From contig CAZJLR010000001.1 of the NCBI GenBank assembly GCA_964546815.1, positions 604,907 through 668,906 of the forward strand: a DNA stretch of 64,000 nucleotides, written 5' to 3'. The number at the start of each line of letters is the position of its first letter. Position 1 is the stretch's first letter. The notes beneath the pieces are model-generated. The model was not told where the DNA came from, did not search any database, and was given only the letters and a program-made list of their open reading frames with translations. Position numbers and translations under genes: made by a program. The stretch is from JAIEPM01 sp964546815 (GTDB lineage Bacteria; Cyanobacteriota; Vampirovibrionia; Obscuribacterales; Obscuribacteraceae). Below, in pieces: positions 34,601 through 43,812 of this stretch.

Positions 34601-35071
34601 TCAATCAAGCAGACTAGGCAATGATTGATCGAGCCTTTCCAGTCGAGCTATCTCGGTTAGCTGTTTTGAAGCCTGAATGCCCTGGTAGAGGCAAAAATAG
34701 ACAAACAAATGAAGACCAATGCCAAATAGGTCGTAGTCTTTCATCAAAATCAGCAGCGCGCCATCAATGCCATAAAGGACGAAACCAGCGTAAAAAAGCC
34801 AATGTTGCTTAGGTGTGAAATAACCGAGCGCAGCAAAAATGGCCGCCCCGACTGCATCGACAGCAAGCGAAAGCATGGCATGTGAATTAGCAGAGCCCAT
34901 CATGAACTCAGTAAACTGAGCAAACGCCAGACCAATTGCAAACCGGTATTGAGTATTGGTATAGGTAGCCACAGTATTTACAATCGTCAAAGCAGCAATC
35001 CAATAGAACCAGTTTGAAGATGACTTTAACTGCTGTAAGGATTGTGTTTTCTTTGAAGCAAGACTATTCAT
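34601..35071 (-). CDS. Small multi-pass membrane protein
   Basis: 156 aa with four hydrophobic segments (FYWIAALTIVNTVATYT, MLSLAVDAVGAAIFAALGYF, HWLFYAGFVLYGIDGALLIL, IGLHLFVYFCLYQGI). No family recognised with certainty. It lies 10 nt after the VirB10-like gene on the same strand, so the two are likely cotranscribed. Confidence 0.8.
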   Translation of the reverse strand: MNSLASKKTQSLQQLKSSSNWFYWIAALTIVNTVATYTNTQYRFAIGLAFAQFTEFMMGSANSHAMLSLAVDAVGAAIFAALGYFTPKQHWLFYAGFVLYGIDGALLILMKDYDLFGIGLHLFVYFCLYQGIQASKQLTEIARLERLDQSLPSLLD

Positions 35072-35081
35072 CTGGGCCGCG

Positions 35082-35849
35082 CTAATTTACTTGCACGCCG
35101 AGATCGTTAGTCAATAATATTTCGAGTTCTTGTCCTGGAGTCAAGCTAATGTTGTCGCCGGAACGAAATAGCGCAATGGCAGAGCTGCCGATTGCTGTTG
35201 CAACTATCGGTGCACCCAGTGTTGCAATGTTGGCAGCAACCAGAGCACCGCGGGCGGCACCAGTCTCGTTCATGCCTGATACTGTTTTGACGCTTGATTC
35301 GACTCTTGTGCCAAAATTTGTGCCTGGGTCTAACTGACCAATTTTGTTTGTTGTGCCTTTTTGAAATTCGAGCAACGCATCAAGTGAAATCACTTCACCA
35401 GTCGGTGTGACAATTTGGTGCAACTTGAGTCCAATCTTTCCGGCGCGGCTCAGCAAGCGAGGCTTGTTCACTTCAGTGATGCGACCTCTGACCAGGCTGC
35501 CGCGAGGCAAAATCAAAGTACGTCCGTAGAAAAGGTCTTCTTTTACGTGTCCTTCGAAAATATCGCCAGGAACACTTGTGGTGGCAGAAACAGGATATTC
35601 AACAATCAATTTCATGCGAGTCTGCACTGGCAATGTTGCTGATTGAACACCGGCTCGCAACGCTGTGCCCTGGGCTGGAGCGGCTGTCTGATTTGCAAAA
35701 TCAGGAATATTTTTTATGTCCATGGGACGCATACTTGGTGAACTTGAATCTTGCATTTGCGGCTGATGTGAATCGCTAGCCAGCGCAACGGGCATAAGAC
35801 CCAGGATAACGTTGAATGAAAGAAATGCGGAGAAAAGAACTTTCTTCAT
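35082..35849 (-). CDS. Secreted TrbI/VirB10-like protein
   Basis: About 255 aa. The signal peptide (KKVLFSAFLSFNVILGLMPVALA) leads to a domain reading GDIFEGHVKEDLFYGRTLIL and GSLVRGRITEVNKPRLLSRAG, which resembles the beta-barrel-like part of VirB10/TrbI and related envelope proteins. A Gly/Ala-rich hydrophobic stretch near residue 200 follows, and the C-terminus GQELEILLTNDLGVQVN is typical. No other conjugation genes are nearby, so a stand-alone envelope role is more likely than secretion. ATG 35849 chosen; a TTG seven codons upstream has no better ribosome site. Confidence 0.65.
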   Translation of the reverse strand: MKKVLFSAFLSFNVILGLMPVALASDSHQPQMQDSSSPSMRPMDIKNIPDFANQTAAPAQGTALRAGVQSATLPVQTRMKLIVEYPVSATTSVPGDIFEGHVKEDLFYGRTLILPRGSLVRGRITEVNKPRLLSRAGKIGLKLHQIVTPTGEVISLDALLEFQKGTTNKIGQLDPGTNFGTRVESSVKTVSGMNETGAARGALVAANIATLGAPIVATAIGSSAIALFRSGDNISLTPGQELEILLTNDLGVQVN

Positions 35850-35939
35850 GCCAATGACAACCCCGTTCAAGTCAATGCCCTTGATTCTACTAGAACTTGA
35901 TGGAAGTTGCCCGATTGTTTTTTGACTAAATCGGCTTTA

Positions 35940-36719
35940 TTAGCCGACTACCCCAGGAGCAAAAACTGCCTGAGAAGCCGCATGTAATGCCCGCTCGACG
36001 TGCTTCAGATCTTCAGGTCTATCTACAGCAGGAGACCGTTTGCTAACTTCAACGACTCTGATGCATATACCGTTTTCGAGGGCGCGCAATTGTTCTAAAG
36101 CCTCAGCCTTCTCGAGTGGAGTAGGGGTCAGCGACGCCATCTTCAACAATATATCTTTTCGATAAACATAAAGCCCTATGTGCGCAAAATATTCTTGCTG
36201 TACAGAGTCATCGTTTTCTCGATAATAGGGAATGGGCAAACGCGAGAAATAGAGCGCATTCCCGTTTCCGGCTCTGACCACTTTAACTACAGTGTTGTTT
36301 GTAATTTCATCGCGTTCTGTAATGCGAGCACAAATGGTGGACATATCCACCGAGCTATCTTCGAGCAATGGACGAACTGCCTGGTCGATTGTGCTGGGGT
36401 CTATGCACGGCTCATCGCCCTGCACATTGACTACGATATCGATTTCGGGCCGAAGCGTTGCCACTTCAGCAAGCCGGTCTGTGCCTGTTGGGTGGTCGTT
36501 TCGAGTCATGAGAACATTGCCGCCGAAGCGTTTCACTGTGCTGAAGATGCGTTCGTCATCGGTGGCAACAATGACCTCACTAACAAGCTGAGCTTTTAGA
36601 GCTTGCCTGTAGACTCTCTCTATCATCGTAATACCGGCGATTTCGACAAGCGGTTTGCCTGGAAAACGCGTTGATGCATAACGAGCCGGAATAACAACCG
36701 CTACTTTTGCTTTGCTCAC
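35940..36719 (-). CDS. kdsB: 3-deoxy-manno-octulosonate cytidylyltransferase
   Basis: 259 aa. Activates KDO as CMP-KDO for LPS inner-core assembly in the cytoplasm. Family signatures: VVIPARYASTRFPGKPL (nucleotide loop), VATDD, NDHPTGTDRLAEV, VVNVQGDEPCI (metal-binding), and PYYRE/HIGLYVYRKD further on. The GTG at 36719 is the best start: GGAGG lies 5 nt upstream and the enzyme begins directly (MSKAKVAVVIPARY). The longer frame from 36773 only adds a basic stretch. Its presence implies an LPS-type outer membrane. KdsA and KdsD are not in the window. Confidence 0.95.
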   Translation of the reverse strand: MSKAKVAVVIPARYASTRFPGKPLVEIAGITMIERVYRQALKAQLVSEVIVATDDERIFSTVKRFGGNVLMTRNDHPTGTDRLAEVATLRPEIDIVVNVQGDEPCIDPSTIDQAVRPLLEDSSVDMSTICARITERDEITNNTVVKVVRAGNGNALYFSRLPIPYYRENDDSVQQEYFAHIGLYVYRKDILLKMASLTPTPLEKAEALEQLRALENGICIRVVEVSKRSPAVDRPEDLKHVERALHAASQAVFAPGVVG

Positions 36720-37024
36720 ATTGGCCTCCAAAAGACTGAGCGCCTTCCTCCGCGCCCGCTTCTTTACAAGCAAGCTAATCGTAACCCGCAGTCGACTAGA
36801 AAATCATTTAGCCCGACTCATCAAGCTGAATTAATTTTAACTCAATTCCGCTAAACGTCGACAAGCAAGCTGTCTTGCGGCGATACAACAACTTTGATGA
36901 ATTGTCATATAGGATGATGCGGGATGCCAGGGGGAAAATGTGGTATCAAACAATATAAGAAGTCCTAAAATACTTGCCGTACAAACTGTGTAGTCGGGTC
37001 CGTCGCAACAAAATGAGGTCTCTC

Positions 37025-37561
37025 GTGAATTGCTCATGTCCAGGAAACGAGCTTGCTAACAAGCAACTTCAAAAGCTTGAAAGTGAGGTTGCGGAAATGG
37101 CAGAAAATGCCAAACGACTCATTAAGAGTGCTAGCGACCCGTTTTCAGCAGTCATTCGCTTTTTGCACGAACGTCCGGAAAACGTGTCACTTCCGGGCAT
37201 TTCAGTTAAATCAGTGCTTCTTGGTGCATTTGGCACCCATGAAGAAGTTCCAGGTTTGTTGCGCCTATTTTCTGCTCACGTAAGAGAAGTGGTGCGTTCG
37301 TCCAACGTCATTGCTATTTATAACGAGCATTTCTCTCAGGATAATTGGGGCGGCTATTTGATTAAACTGAAAGAACAAGTCAAATTTGAGGTCGCGCGCG
37401 AGAAAAATATGCTCGTTCTCAAAAACATTGTTGGGCTAGTTTGTGTTGAGCACGGCATTGAGTTGCCGCTGGAAAAAATTACGGTTAACCCGCCAAATCT
37501 CGAGATAACGGTAAAACTTGGCTTGCTCAGACCGGTAAAAGCTGTAGATATTTTGGCGTAA
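37025..37561 (+). CDS. Unrecognised 178-aa protein coupled to GDPD
   Basis: An alpha/beta protein without signal peptide or TM segment. It has a helical N-terminal half and a C-terminal LPLEKITVNPPNLEITVKLG segment. I know no family for it. The GTG at 37025 has GAGG 6 nt upstream; ATG 37013 and TTG 36974 are alternatives. Its stop overlaps the ATG of the glycerophosphodiesterase gene by one base (TAATG), so translation is probably coupled and the two proteins are likely to work together. Confidence 0.75.
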   Translation: MNCSCPGNELANKQLQKLESEVAEMAENAKRLIKSASDPFSAVIRFLHERPENVSLPGISVKSVLLGAFGTHEEVPGLLRLFSAHVREVVRSSNVIAIYNEHFSQDNWGGYLIKLKEQVKFEVAREKNMLVLKNIVGLVCVEHGIELPLEKITVNPPNLEITVKLGLLRPVKAVDILA

Positions 37562-38307
37562 TGGCATCACACCCATCAGTAATAGCTCATCGTGGTGGCC
37601 GAGATTGGGCACCAGAAAATACTCTTGCCGCTTTCAAGAAAAGCGTAGCGGCCAAAGTGGGCGGCGTTGAATTTGACGTTCATCGATGCTCAAGCGGCGA
37701 ACTTGTTGTGATTCACGATGACGATTTGAACCGCACCACAAATGGTGTCGGGCTGGTCAAAGACTGCTCTTACGCAGAACTGAAAAGACTTAGTGCAGGA
37801 CTCTGGTTTGACAAAGAGTTTCGCAGCGAGTACGTGCCACTTCTAACTGAAGTGCTGGACCTCTTTGACTCAAATATGCTGGTTGATATTGAACTTAAAA
37901 ACGCACCGATAGGCTATGAAAATATAGAAGAAGATCTTCTGCGGGAAATCGAACCCTATAGAAACAGGCTGGATATCACAGTCAGTAGCTTTGACCATCA
38001 TTGCCTTCGCAGGCTGAGAACTTTGGACTCGCAAATCAAAATTGGAGTCTTAGCTGCTGCTTCGCTTGTAGATATAAAAGACTATTGCAGTAAATTCAAC
38101 GCCAGCTATTACATTCAAGCATACGACTGTTTAATGCCTGAAGCTGTCAGAGAGGCACACGAAGCAGGTCTTAAGATGATAGTTTGGACAGCTAACGACA
38201 AATATCAGTGGCAACATTTGATAGACCTGGGCATTTATGGAATTTGCACAGACCTTCCGGAAGAGTTGCAGAATTACCTTGCACAGCTTGGCGCAGTTGT
38301 TAATTGA
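37561..38307 (+). CDS. Glycerophosphodiester phosphodiesterase
   Basis: 248 aa, cytoplasmic GDPD (UgpQ type), hydrolysing glycerophosphodiesters to glycerol-3-phosphate and an alcohol. Diagnostic residues: VIAHRGGRDWAPENTLAAF (catalytic His and metal Glu), GVEFDVHRCSSGELVVIHDDDLNRTTNG (Asp and second His), and WTANDKYQW / GICTDLPEEL at the end. No signal peptide. It is translationally coupled to the preceding unknown gene and ends 5 nt from the convergent metzincin gene. Confidence 0.95.
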   Translation: MASHPSVIAHRGGRDWAPENTLAAFKKSVAAKVGGVEFDVHRCSSGELVVIHDDDLNRTTNGVGLVKDCSYAELKRLSAGLWFDKEFRSEYVPLLTEVLDLFDSNMLVDIELKNAPIGYENIEEDLLREIEPYRNRLDITVSSFDHHCLRRLRTLDSQIKIGVLAAASLVDIKDYCSKFNASYYIQAYDCLMPEAVREAHEAGLKMIVWTANDKYQWQHLIDLGIYGICTDLPEELQNYLAQLGAVVN

Positions 38308-38312
38308 AAGTC

Positions 38313-39989
38313 TTAGTTCTGCTTGATTTTGAATAAACCATCACTGGCACGTTTTGCAAGTTCAGAACCTGGAACCAGCTTAATTACCTGCGCGTAGTCG
38401 TCGCCGGCACTTTTATAGTCTTTCAATTTCACATGAGCTACAGCGCGCAAGTAGTAAGCTTCAGAATTTTTCGGTTCGTCTTTTAATAGCTCATCTATTT
38501 TTCTGATGCTGTCGGCATAGTGTTTTGTGTTTATGTCGAACACTGCATTATTCAAAATCGTCACGGCCCGGGGCACAGGCTTTGGGGGAGGTAGCGCTGC
38601 TGCTGTCCGTATGGATCTTACGGCTCTATTTGGTGCTTCAATTGTGCCCACGCCAGCGCCAGGAACCCCTCCACCATCAGTGGCCAAAATTTCTCCATCA
38701 CCGCTGTTAGCAGGAAAGCCTGTGCCTTCAAAATTGTTGTAATGCTCTCGCAATGAGCCAAGATCGCCAGGCGACAGTGTTCTGCCCTCGACAAGGTCGG
38801 TGCTGTTCAACGCAAATATTCCGGCGCAAAGCATGTCTCGCGGATTGGATGAGTGCGGCAAACCAAGTGCGTGACCAAGCTCGTGCACCGCAACTTCTCC
38901 AATAATTCGGTCTTGCTTGTCTAAAATCGAAGCGTTGGCAGAAGTTATTTTTGCAGGCAAAGTGCTGTTATCCGCAAGAACATTTGTGGATAACCAAATG
39001 TGTGCAAACAAAAGTTGCGTACTCTTAAGTCCGGCTGAATCGCTGCAAATACTGCTGGGCAAACAAAGTCCCAGCGCAATCGGCATTTTTTCTATCCAAT
39101 GCACGTGTATGCAATTACCTACCGGGTCGAGCGGCAATGCACGGGAAGTGCTCGATTTTGTGATGGGATCGATAGGTCCAAATGCTTGTTTCCATTCGGC
39201 TTCTGCTTTTGGATTTGGCGGGTCGACTTGAAACCAGATTTTGCCTCCGGAAGCTTGCCTCCAGGCTTCGAGCCCGCGCAGCACAGCACTTTTCATTTCA
39301 GGTCTATAACCAGGAATGCCGTAGCCTTCGTCTATGTAAACATGAATCGGCATTGCCTTCAGGTTCCACCAGCCTAATCCTGCTGTGCCATACTCAAAAT
39401 CAACAGGAAAGAACTTGCCTACAGCGCGCCCTTCTAATGCCACTCCCAGGCGAGACAGCTTGGATTTTGCAGAACTAGCTTGTTGTGATGTTGGCGCGAT
39501 TGCAATTACTCTTTGATAGCAATCACGCGCTGAGTCTATGTTGTCGGTTGACTCAAGACACTGCCCAAGCCCGAAAAGCGCAACAGTATCATTTGGATTT
39601 TGTCCCAGAATGTCGTTATAAACAATGGCACTAGAATTGAATTTACCCTGGTTTGAAAGGAATTGAGCATACTCATACTTCATGGACAAATCATTCGTGT
39701 GAGTGAGAATGGCTTGATATTCTGATTCGGCTTCGGAATATCGACTCAATTTTGCATAAAGACGCGCCAGGGCAATTCGCGCATCGTTAAATGGATTTGG
39801 CGCCATACTTTTAGCCATAACATAGGCGTTAATGGCGCCTTCTTCATCACCTTCGTCCTGAAGCGCCTTGCCACGCCTGAAAGCTTCATTGTAAGTATCA
39901 GCGCATACGGGCGGCAAACTGAAAATCAAGCAACAAAGTAGCAAGAATGCCCTGCTACGCGCGCTTTTCAGATTTACGCCTATAGTCAA
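38313..39989 (-). CDS. Secreted TPR / zinc metalloprotease (metzincin) / TPR protein
   Basis: 558 aa. The signal peptide (FLLLCCLIFSLPPVCA) precedes TPR repeats over residues about 30-175. A zinc-protease domain follows with VHELGHALGLPH (His369, HExxHxxGxxH) and a downstream DMLCAGIF that would supply the Met-turn; both are hallmarks of metzincins (matrixin-like M10). A Gly/Pro-rich linker leads to a final TPR pair (residues about 480-550). The combination of protease and flanking TPRs is uncommon; the TPRs probably select or position the substrate outside the inner membrane. Confidence 0.88.
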   Translation of the reverse strand: MTIGVNLKSARSRAFLLLCCLIFSLPPVCADTYNEAFRRGKALQDEGDEEGAINAYVMAKSMAPNPFNDARIALARLYAKLSRYSEAESEYQAILTHTNDLSMKYEYAQFLSNQGKFNSSAIVYNDILGQNPNDTVALFGLGQCLESTDNIDSARDCYQRVIAIAPTSQQASSAKSKLSRLGVALEGRAVGKFFPVDFEYGTAGLGWWNLKAMPIHVYIDEGYGIPGYRPEMKSAVLRGLEAWRQASGGKIWFQVDPPNPKAEAEWKQAFGPIDPITKSSTSRALPLDPVGNCIHVHWIEKMPIALGLCLPSSICSDSAGLKSTQLLFAHIWLSTNVLADNSTLPAKITSANASILDKQDRIIGEVAVHELGHALGLPHSSNPRDMLCAGIFALNSTDLVEGRTLSPGDLGSLREHYNNFEGTGFPANSGDGEILATDGGGVPGAGVGTIEAPNRAVRSIRTAAALPPPKPVPRAVTILNNAVFDINTKHYADSIRKIDELLKDEPKNSEAYYLRAVAHVKLKDYKSAGDDYAQVIKLVPGSELAKRASDGLFKIKQN

Positions 39990-40049
39990 CGTGCATCACC
40001 ACGATGTGCTACTTTTCTTGTACCACAGCCAGCGCCGGAAGAATTACAA

Positions 40050-40916
40050 TCAGCTCTGGCTACTGCTTTTACTTGAATTAGAAGTCTTAGGAGTAAGCAT
40101 ATCGCCAATTTCCATTGCAAGCGTGAGGTAAGGCAAAAGGCTGTAGCTAACCATGGAAAGATCCATTAGATGCTTGCCTGTTTGTGTTTTCAACTCACCC
40201 ATAAGAGCAAATTGGCTACGGTCGGGTATCACGGTTTTGAACACATGAAATTCTTCAGGCGCCGAGCGCAGCTTCAATTCCATTTCAACTTCTGGTGTGC
40301 GGTCGCGTCTAAAGCGGGTGATTAGTACGCCCAAAATTTTCAAATCAGGATTGAGTGCCATGTCACCATTCACGATTTCGTGAATCTGCTCAAGCATGCG
40401 CTCTAAGCCGGTCAAACTAATTACAGAGGCAAGAGTGGGGATGATGACATAATCGGCTGCCACAAGACCATTTAGAGTAAGCATGCCCTGACTTGGTGGA
40501 CAATCAATGATTGTGTAATCAAAGCGGTGACGAAATGGGGCAAGTGCATTACGCAGCATTCTTTCAGGCTCGGAAGCCAGACTTTCAGGATTGCTGTCGA
40601 GAGTGATTTCGGTCATAACCAGGTCAGATGAACCGGCAATCAAAGACAAACTGTCTCTGAGCCTCAATACGCAGTCTTCTGATGATTGACCAGACTCATA
40701 GATTGTAGCCAGGTTATTCTCAAGCGTGAATTCTTGTTGTGCTTCGTCTAGCTCGAGACTATAGCTGAGATTGCACTGAGGGTCTGAGTCTATAACCAGT
40801 ACATTCTTATTTAGGCGAGCAAGCGCCGCCCCCAAATAAGCTGTGGTGGTTGTCTTTGCCACCCCGCCTTTTTGATTGGCCACACAGATTATTTTGTTTG
40901 TTCTTGCCTGAGTCAC
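40050..40916 (-). CDS. ParA family ATPase
   Basis: 288 aa. Deviant Walker A KGGVAKTTTT (signature Lys of the ParA/MinD/Soj group), VIDSDPQCNLSY (Walker A'), and IDCPPSQGMLTLNGLVAADY (Walker B region). It positions cargo by ATP-dependent dynamic binding to DNA or membrane. No parB gene or parS-like repeat is next to it, and a Tic20/DUF4870-like membrane protein starts upstream on the same strand. It may act on a chromosomal or protein cargo rather than in plasmid partition. Confidence 0.92.
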   Translation of the reverse strand: MTQARTNKIICVANQKGGVAKTTTTAYLGAALARLNKNVLVIDSDPQCNLSYSLELDEAQQEFTLENNLATIYESGQSSEDCVLRLRDSLSLIAGSSDLVMTEITLDSNPESLASEPERMLRNALAPFRHRFDYTIIDCPPSQGMLTLNGLVAADYVIIPTLASVISLTGLERMLEQIHEIVNGDMALNPDLKILGVLITRFRRDRTPEVEMELKLRSAPEEFHVFKTVIPDRSQFALMGELKTQTGKHLMDLSMVSYSLLPYLTLAMEIGDMLTPKTSNSSKSSSQS

Positions 40917-40952
40917 GCCTGCCCTGCTTTCCCTGTCAACTTAGAAAGCTTA

Positions 40953-41375
40953 TCAGTGCATACGGTCTCGCACAATATTAGAGATCAAAGGTATTTCGCA
41001 ATATTTGCCAAGTAGGGCAAATATTAATCCGTAGACAAACAGCAAACCATAGACTGTGTTGAAAGTCATAAGCAGTAAGCCAATGCCGCCCCCGCCCATC
41101 ATTCGCAGTGATTCAGGTAAGAAACCAGAGACAAAACCGATTAGCGGACCAAGTAAACCGGCAAGGGCTGTCAAGGCAAAAGTAATGAGCATTGACAATA
41201 TTGCCAGAATTACAGCTTGCAAAAAATGAAACTGGAAGAAGTCCGATTGGCGCTGCGATCGGGTGATTATAATGTACAGAATGCCGGCTATGCCTCCTGT
41301 CAAGTAGCAAAGTGCACAAACTACTCTTTCTGTATTACTAGGACCAGCGTATTGGTTCCAAGGCATTTTAATCAT
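40953..41375 (-). CDS. Small membrane protein, Tic20/DUF4870-like
   Basis: 140 aa with three to four TM segments (VVCALCYLTGGIAGILYIII, FLQAVILAILSMLITFALTAL, LLLMTFNTVYGLLFVYGLIFA). The pattern FFQFHFLQAVIL and the C-terminal GKYCEIPLISNIV resemble the Tic20/DUF4870 group of small membrane proteins common in Cyanobacteria. It is 36 nt upstream of parA on the same strand. Met4 (41366) is an alternative start. Function in bacteria of this family is not settled. Confidence 0.65.
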   Translation of the reverse strand: MIKMPWNQYAGPSNTERVVCALCYLTGGIAGILYIIITRSQRQSDFFQFHFLQAVILAILSMLITFALTALAGLLGPLIGFVSGFLPESLRMMGGGGIGLLLMTFNTVYGLLFVYGLIFALLGKYCEIPLISNIVRDRMH

Positions 41376-41670
41376 CCAACAAACTACAACTCTAATTTAG
41401 CAGTTTCGCGCTCTCTTTGTAACTATGAGATAGCTCTGGCAAAATTCAGTTTTATTGAAAAATTCATTGCTTGACCTGACAGCAAGAAAAGCCGGCAAAC
41501 GACACCGTATGTGGTGGCGCACTTAAAGTATCTTATTGCAAATCAAAGTCAGTAGCGAACGTTAACCTCACCTTAGTAGTTGACTGTCAATATCACTGCA
41601 TCGTCTAGGAAAGCAGTTCTAAAAAAAGATTTGTAGCCAGCCGGCTTCGTGTTTGCACAAGGAGTTAAAC
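41376..41670. other. Divergent intergenic region
   Basis: 295 nt between the minus-strand membrane-protein gene and the plus-strand gene at 41671. It contains a TTGACT (41580-41585) that could serve as a -35 box, but no good -10 at the right distance. Nothing else recognised. Confidence 0.4.
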
Positions 41671-41970
41671 ATGGGAATTGTTATTGGGCCTATCGAGTTT
41701 GAAGGACCTTACATGGACGCGATAAACCTGAAAGAAGAAGCCGGATTGTACGCCATACTTTGCGAAAACAAGGGCGAATTTGAACTGGTAGAACTTGATG
41801 AATCAAGTTCAGTTAAAAACTGTTTTGACATAGATGAGTACACAAGCAACATGCGCTTTTGGCAGGAAACAAGCCACAGCAATTTACTGGCAGTGGTTCA
41901 TTACACACCTGACTTGTCCATTGAGCAGCGCCAGGACATGAAAAAGCAATTGCTGGAAGAGTTCCAATAG
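41671..41970 (+). CDS. Unrecognised 99-aa protein
   Basis: Small acidic soluble protein, beginning MGIVIGPIEFEGPYMDAINL and ending in an amphipathic helix (LSIEQRQDMKKQLLEEF). AAGGAG lies 6-7 nt before the ATG at 41671, which overrides a TTG six codons upstream. A strong terminator follows 27 nt after the stop, so it is a single-gene transcript. The pattern, a short beta-rich domain answering LYAILCENKGEFELVELDES, recalls small cytoplasmic GIY-like or regulatory domains, but no motif is complete. Function unknown. Confidence 0.75.
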   Translation: MGIVIGPIEFEGPYMDAINLKEEAGLYAILCENKGEFELVELDESSSVKNCFDIDEYTSNMRFWQETSHSNLLAVVHYTPDLSIEQRQDMKKQLLEEFQ

Positions 41971-41997
41971 ATTTACAACCCCCGCATCAACACAAAG

Positions 41998-42031
41998 CCT
42001 GAAGGTCGAGACAGACGACCTTCAGGTTTTT
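41998..42031 (+). terminator. Strong rho-independent terminator
   Basis: A perfect 11-bp stem (CCTGAAGGTCG with CGACCTTCAGG), 7-nt loop, then TTTTT. It ends the 41671 gene transcript. Confidence 0.92.
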
Positions 42032-42166
42032 GCTGGCACTTACTCCCGAGAAAGCGTGCTGCCATAGCTCTCCGGCAGCATGCTCGAAAAGAACTTTCAC
42101 AGTACCCCAAAAACAGAGATGTCATGGGGATAGAACTCGTTGATTGCGGGGAAAAATAGATAAGAT

Positions 42167-43762
42167 ATGAAATCAACAGTAAAACACAGCAATTACCTGA
42201 TGCGCATGCTCGGAACCCTCGACTTCAACGAGGTATTAGAGACAGTCGCTGATATTTTGTTGAGCACTTACAGCCCCAAATGCGTTTCGATATTGATTTG
42301 GGACCATGATCTCGACACCATTAGTGACAAATTTTTCTACGGGCCGGACAGGCAGTTACTGAGTGAAGCAACTGAAGAATATGCAAAACAACTGGACGAC
42401 AGCGCCGGAAGCTTTGACGATAAGGCTGCGGGTGACTTTGAAGCTGAAGAAGCCGATATTCCCGATGACTTAGCAGTTCGCTATATCCGTATTCAGCAAG
42501 ACGGTCAAATTTGCGGAGCCATCCTCATAGCTGGCACAGATGTCCCCGCCAGTGAAATTTTGCAAAAGCTATCTGAATATCCACTTTACCTTGCCATCAC
42601 AAATGCCTGGGAAATCAGAGAAATTAAGCGTGAAAACGAAAGACTCAGAAGTCGTTATGATGACCTGGAAGACCAGAATTCAAGTCTTGAAGAACAAACA
42701 CGCAAAATGATTCAAGACCTCACTGTTAAAGATGCACTTCGTTTCCGCACAATAGAAAGAGACAAATTGCTCTATGAAATCAGCAGTGCCATGCGAAGCT
42801 CTGTTGAAATTCAACAAGTTTTGCAAAATGCTGTTAATAATCTCGGGCAAAAATTTGACCTCAGCCGCTGCTTGATTTTGCGACCTTCTTCTCAAACAGG
42901 CGCCTTGCTTGTTTATGAATTCCATAACAGCGCAACAGCGCCGATACAACAAAAGTTTTTCTCTGAAGCAGGACAGGAATTCGTGCGTTCTATCATGGAC
43001 AAAACGGCGCCATGCGAGCTCGGCGATGGTGAACTGGGCACAAGTTATGGTTTTGACAAAGACTTTCTAAATAGTTTTGGATTTTTGTCAGGCTTGATAA
43101 TTCCTTTGATCATGCGCACAAGAACTATCGGCGCCATATTCCTACAAGATTGCATAATGCCGCGTCCGTGGAGCATAGACGACCTTACATTTTTCGGCGC
43201 ACTGGCAGACCATTTATCAGTAGCTGTTGAAAATGCAGACCTGCACGAAGAGAAAAAGACTCAAGCAGTCACAGACGGTCTTACTGGAATTTCAAATCGT
43301 CGCAATTTTAATGATTGCTTTTACAAAGAATTCGAACGCGCAAAACGTTATGCAGAGCCAATGACATTGGCTGTTGTCGACCTCGATTATCTCAAAAAAA
43401 TCAACGATACTTACGGGCATACGGCCGGTGATAGTGCTATAAAAGCAGTAGCGAGTGTCCTGTCTAGTTCATCAAGATCAATTGACATTGCCGCTCGGTA
43501 CGGTGGAGAGGAATTCTGCCTTTTGCTTCCCAACACCCTTCTTGAAGAGTCCGTTCTGATTGCCGAACGAGTTCGCAATTTAATCAACGAAACTGAGCAA
43601 GAATGGGGAGGTAAGATTTCAGCATCAATTGGAGTTGCAAACTTCCCACTTCATGCAAACGACCCCGACGATTTATTTAAACGAGCTGACGAAGCGCTAT
43701 ACAAAGCAAAGGAGAATGGGCGCAATCAAGTATATGTCTACGACACAACGAACGGCGCTTAG
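42167..43762 (+). CDS. GAF-GGDEF diguanylate cyclase
   Basis: 531 aa, cytoplasmic. A GAF-like region spans about residues 1-140, then a coiled coil (about 145-185), a second GAF domain (about 195-360) and a GGDEF domain (about 370-525). The active site is YGGEEF (446-450), compatible with catalysis of c-di-GMP from two GTP. RSID (437-440) lies exactly five residues before it, which is the RxxD inhibitory site, so product inhibition is expected. The GAF domains should sense a small ligand. No TM segment. The ribosome site at the ATG is weak. No EAL or PilZ gene is nearby. Confidence 0.93.
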   Translation: MKSTVKHSNYLMRMLGTLDFNEVLETVADILLSTYSPKCVSILIWDHDLDTISDKFFYGPDRQLLSEATEEYAKQLDDSAGSFDDKAAGDFEAEEADIPDDLAVRYIRIQQDGQICGAILIAGTDVPASEILQKLSEYPLYLAITNAWEIREIKRENERLRSRYDDLEDQNSSLEEQTRKMIQDLTVKDALRFRTIERDKLLYEISSAMRSSVEIQQVLQNAVNNLGQKFDLSRCLILRPSSQTGALLVYEFHNSATAPIQQKFFSEAGQEFVRSIMDKTAPCELGDGELGTSYGFDKDFLNSFGFLSGLIIPLIMRTRTIGAIFLQDCIMPRPWSIDDLTFFGALADHLSVAVENADLHEEKKTQAVTDGLTGISNRRNFNDCFYKEFERAKRYAEPMTLAVVDLDYLKKINDTYGHTAGDSAIKAVASVLSSSSRSIDIAARYGGEEFCLLLPNTLLEESVLIAERVRNLINETEQEWGGKISASIGVANFPLHANDPDDLFKRADEALYKAKENGRNQVYVYDTTNGA

Positions 43763-43812
43763 CATTTGGGTATCACTGAAAACAGCATATTAACTAGAAC
43801 AGGAGAAACGAG

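Noticed and set aside
35082..35849. Type IV secretion locus
   Set aside because: Only one VirB10-like protein; no VirB4, VirB11 or other components in the window.
40050..40916. Plasmid or integrated-element partition locus at the parA gene
   Set aside because: No parB, parS-like repeats, integrase or replication gene nearby; the flanks are chromosomal-type genes.
41572..41600. Pho-box-like GTTAACCT followed by CTTAGTAG upstream of 41671
   Set aside because: Only one convincing half-site, no third repeat and no -10 at the right distance.
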